DNA of 64,000 bases from Christensenella sp. UBA4626 (GTDB lineage: Bacteria > Bacillota > Clostridia > Christensenellales > UBA1242). The stretch is from contig DHNC01000035.1 in the NCBI GenBank assembly GCA_002406115.1, positions 473-64,472 of the forward strand. Reading direction: 5' to 3'. The position numbers and the translations under genes are program-made. Below, one piece after another: positions 62,795 through 64,000 of the stretch (the stretch's first letter is position 1; every line of letters starts with the position of its first letter). The notes below the pieces were generated by a model. The model saw nothing but the letters and a program-made list of their open reading frames with translations, did not search any database and was not told the DNA's origin.

Positions 62795-64000
62795 ATGATT
62801 GCACAAGTGATTGTTGACATTTCCAATGACGCAGTCGACCGAGTTTTTGACTACATTGCACTTGAAGATACGCAAATAGGTATGCGTGTCAAAGTTCCAT
62901 TTGCTGGCAGATATGTGTTGGGTTATGTCATCAGCTTAAACGAAACATCACAAGTTAAATTGGACAAACTAAAAACCATCGCAAAAAATTTGGAAAAAAC
63001 ACCAAAATTGTTGCCAGAGATATTGGACTTATGTCAGTTTATGTCTCGGCACTTTTTTTTGCGTTTATCCGACTGTATTCGATTGGCGTTGCCGTCTTGC
63101 ATAAGGCTGGACAGTCAGCATGAGCAGTTGGAATACAATTTGAGTTTGATTTACGACATTGATACAGCAATAAATATCATCGGCAAGCGAGCAAAAAGCC
63201 AATTGGCGTGCGTTGCGTTTTTAAATGAAAATCAAACGATAAATTATTCAAAAGCAATTGAAATGTTTGGCAGGGCAAGTGTGGTTGCCTTGATTGAAAA
63301 AGGCATTGTTTTGAAATCTGCCACACGAAAAATGCGTACTCCGTCAGTTGCGGCAAGCACCGAGCAAAAAAATATTTTAACGCCGGCACAGGCAAGTGCG
63401 GTTGAAGCCATGGCAAATAAGGACAAAACATTTTTGCTTAAAGGCGTAACTGGCAGCGGCAAAACCGAAGTGTATATGACAATCATTGAGCAGGCATTAA
63501 AGCAAAACAAAACTGCCATAATGTTGGTGCCAGAAATTTCTTTGACGCCACAGATGATGCAGCGATTTAACAGCCGTTTTCCAAATGATGTTGCGGTTTT
63601 GCACAGCAGATTGTCGGATGGCGAGCGATTTGACGAGTGGGAAAAGATTTACACAGGCAAGGCTCATGTTGTTTTGGGCGCCCGCTCAGCAATTTTTGCA
63701 CCACTATCTAATTTAGGCGTCATTGTTATTGATGAAGAGCATGACGGCTCATATGTAAGCGAAAACAATCCAAGATACGACGCTCACACAGTGGCAGAAT
63801 TTAGGGCGAGGGCAAACCATTGTCCGCTTATTTTGGGCAGCGCCACGCCGTCGCTGGAAAGTTACAACAAAGCAATGAAAGGTGAATATTGTTTGGTTGA
63901 ACTTAAAAATAGGATAAACGGCAGCGTCATGCCTGACATTGAAATAGTGGACATGACGGGCGAGGTTATGGATGGCAATATGTCGCCATTTTCAAAAAGC
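62795..64000 (+). CDS. priA: Primosomal protein N' PriA (5' part, runs off the window)
   Basis: The first 402 codons. N-terminal 3'-DNA-binding domain (DRVFDYIALEDTQIGMRVKVPF), circularly permuted winged helix, then the helicase core with Walker A GVTGSGKTEVYM, DEEHDGSY and LGSATPS. PriA restarts stalled forks. The zinc-binding region lies beyond the window. No ribosome site is seen; it is likely coupled to rpoZ. Confidence 0.95.
   Translation, partial: MIAQVIVDISNDAVDRVFDYIALEDTQIGMRVKVPFAGRYVLGYVISLNETSQVKLDKLKTIAKNLEKTPKLLPEILDLCQFMSRHFFLRLSDCIRLALPSCIRLDSQHEQLEYNLSLIYDIDTAINIIGKRAKSQLACVAFLNENQTINYSKAIEMFGRASVVALIEKGIVLKSATRKMRTPSVAASTEQKNILTPAQASAVEAMANKDKTFLLKGVTGSGKTEVYMTIIEQALKQNKTAIMLVPEISLTPQMMQRFNSRFPNDVAVLHSRLSDGERFDEWEKIYTGKAHVVLGARSAIFAPLSNLGVIVIDEEHDGSYVSENNPRYDAHTVAEFRARANHCPLILGSATPSLESYNKAMKGEYCLVELKNRINGSVMPDIEIVDMTGEVMDGNMSPFSKS

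Overview
The window is 64 kb of AT-rich, tightly packed bacterial chromosome. The gene content points to the Bacillota, most likely an uncultured Clostridia-type lineage: ctsR-mcsA-mcsB-clpC, whiA with dnaE, yqfC-yqfD-ybeY/era-yqzL-recO, a ylbJ-like sporulation gene, nrdR, pyruvate phosphate dikinase, pta/ackA, rpmF and plsX-rnc. UGA and UAA/UAG all act as stops. No phage, insertion sequence, integron or CRISPR array was found. The lineage assignment is inferred from gene families and gene order.

Layout. 1-250: three 55-bp tandem hairpin repeats. 249-7543 (minus): a solute-binding-like membrane protein, murB, a PHP phosphoesterase, whiA and dnaE. 7634-11302: uvrC, a hypothetical, and two tandem GNAT-like genes of which the first carries an in-frame stop. 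11323-15955: the CtsR-controlled protein quality-control operon, whose McsB has lost its kinase active site. 16231-22414 (mostly minus): an ABC ATPase without its catalytic motifs, a cytoplasmic subtilase, small unknown proteins, then nth-obg-yhbY and a DUF3343 protein. 22502-30685: cysteine desulfurase, pyrimidine nucleoside phosphorylase, tsaE, a tsaB-rimI fusion, a membrane-anchored MurF-like ligase, an alpha/beta hydrolase and ddl. 30746-35133: a parE/parC-type topoisomerase pair. 35267-39699: PRC-barrel protein, nrdR, PAP2 phosphatase, an asymmetric ABC-F protein and a protein built of eight 28-residue repeats. 39921-43512: yqfC, yqfD, a ybeY-era fusion, yqzL, recO. 43617-47665: a WG-repeat protein and ppdK. 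47898-48130: tRNA-Cys, a tRNA-Leu remnant and tRNA-Leu. 48278-50792: AbrB-like regulator with an ABC exporter. 50904-55426: ASCH protein, hypotheticals, DUF4364, a zinc-ribbon protein with an 11-residue repeat, and ylbJ. 55479-58479: patatin, pta, ackA. 58722-64000: rpmF, a methyltransferase, plsX, rnc, a PH-domain protein, rpoZ and the start of priA.

Genes that work together: envelope synthesis (murB, murF-like, ddl), DNA replication and repair (dnaE, uvrC, nth, recO, priA, parE/parC), translation and ribosome assembly (obg, yhbY, era, ybeY, tsaE/tsaB/rimI, rpmF), phospholipid synthesis (plsX), acetate/PPi energy metabolism (pta, ackA, ppdK) and stress proteolysis (ctsR operon).

The signals most worth following are: (i) a recurring promoter layout in which the -10 box lies 5-6 nt from the ATG and no ribosome binding site fits, predicting leaderless mRNAs for at least seven genes; (ii) proteins whose catalytic residues are lost in a consistent way (McsB, an ABC ATPase, one half of an ABC-F protein); (iii) two proteins made of exact internal repeats (8 x 28 and 8 x 11 residues); (iv) a dispersed hairpin repeat family in gene 3' regions; and (v) domain fusions (YbeY-Era, TsaB-RimI, membrane-MurF).
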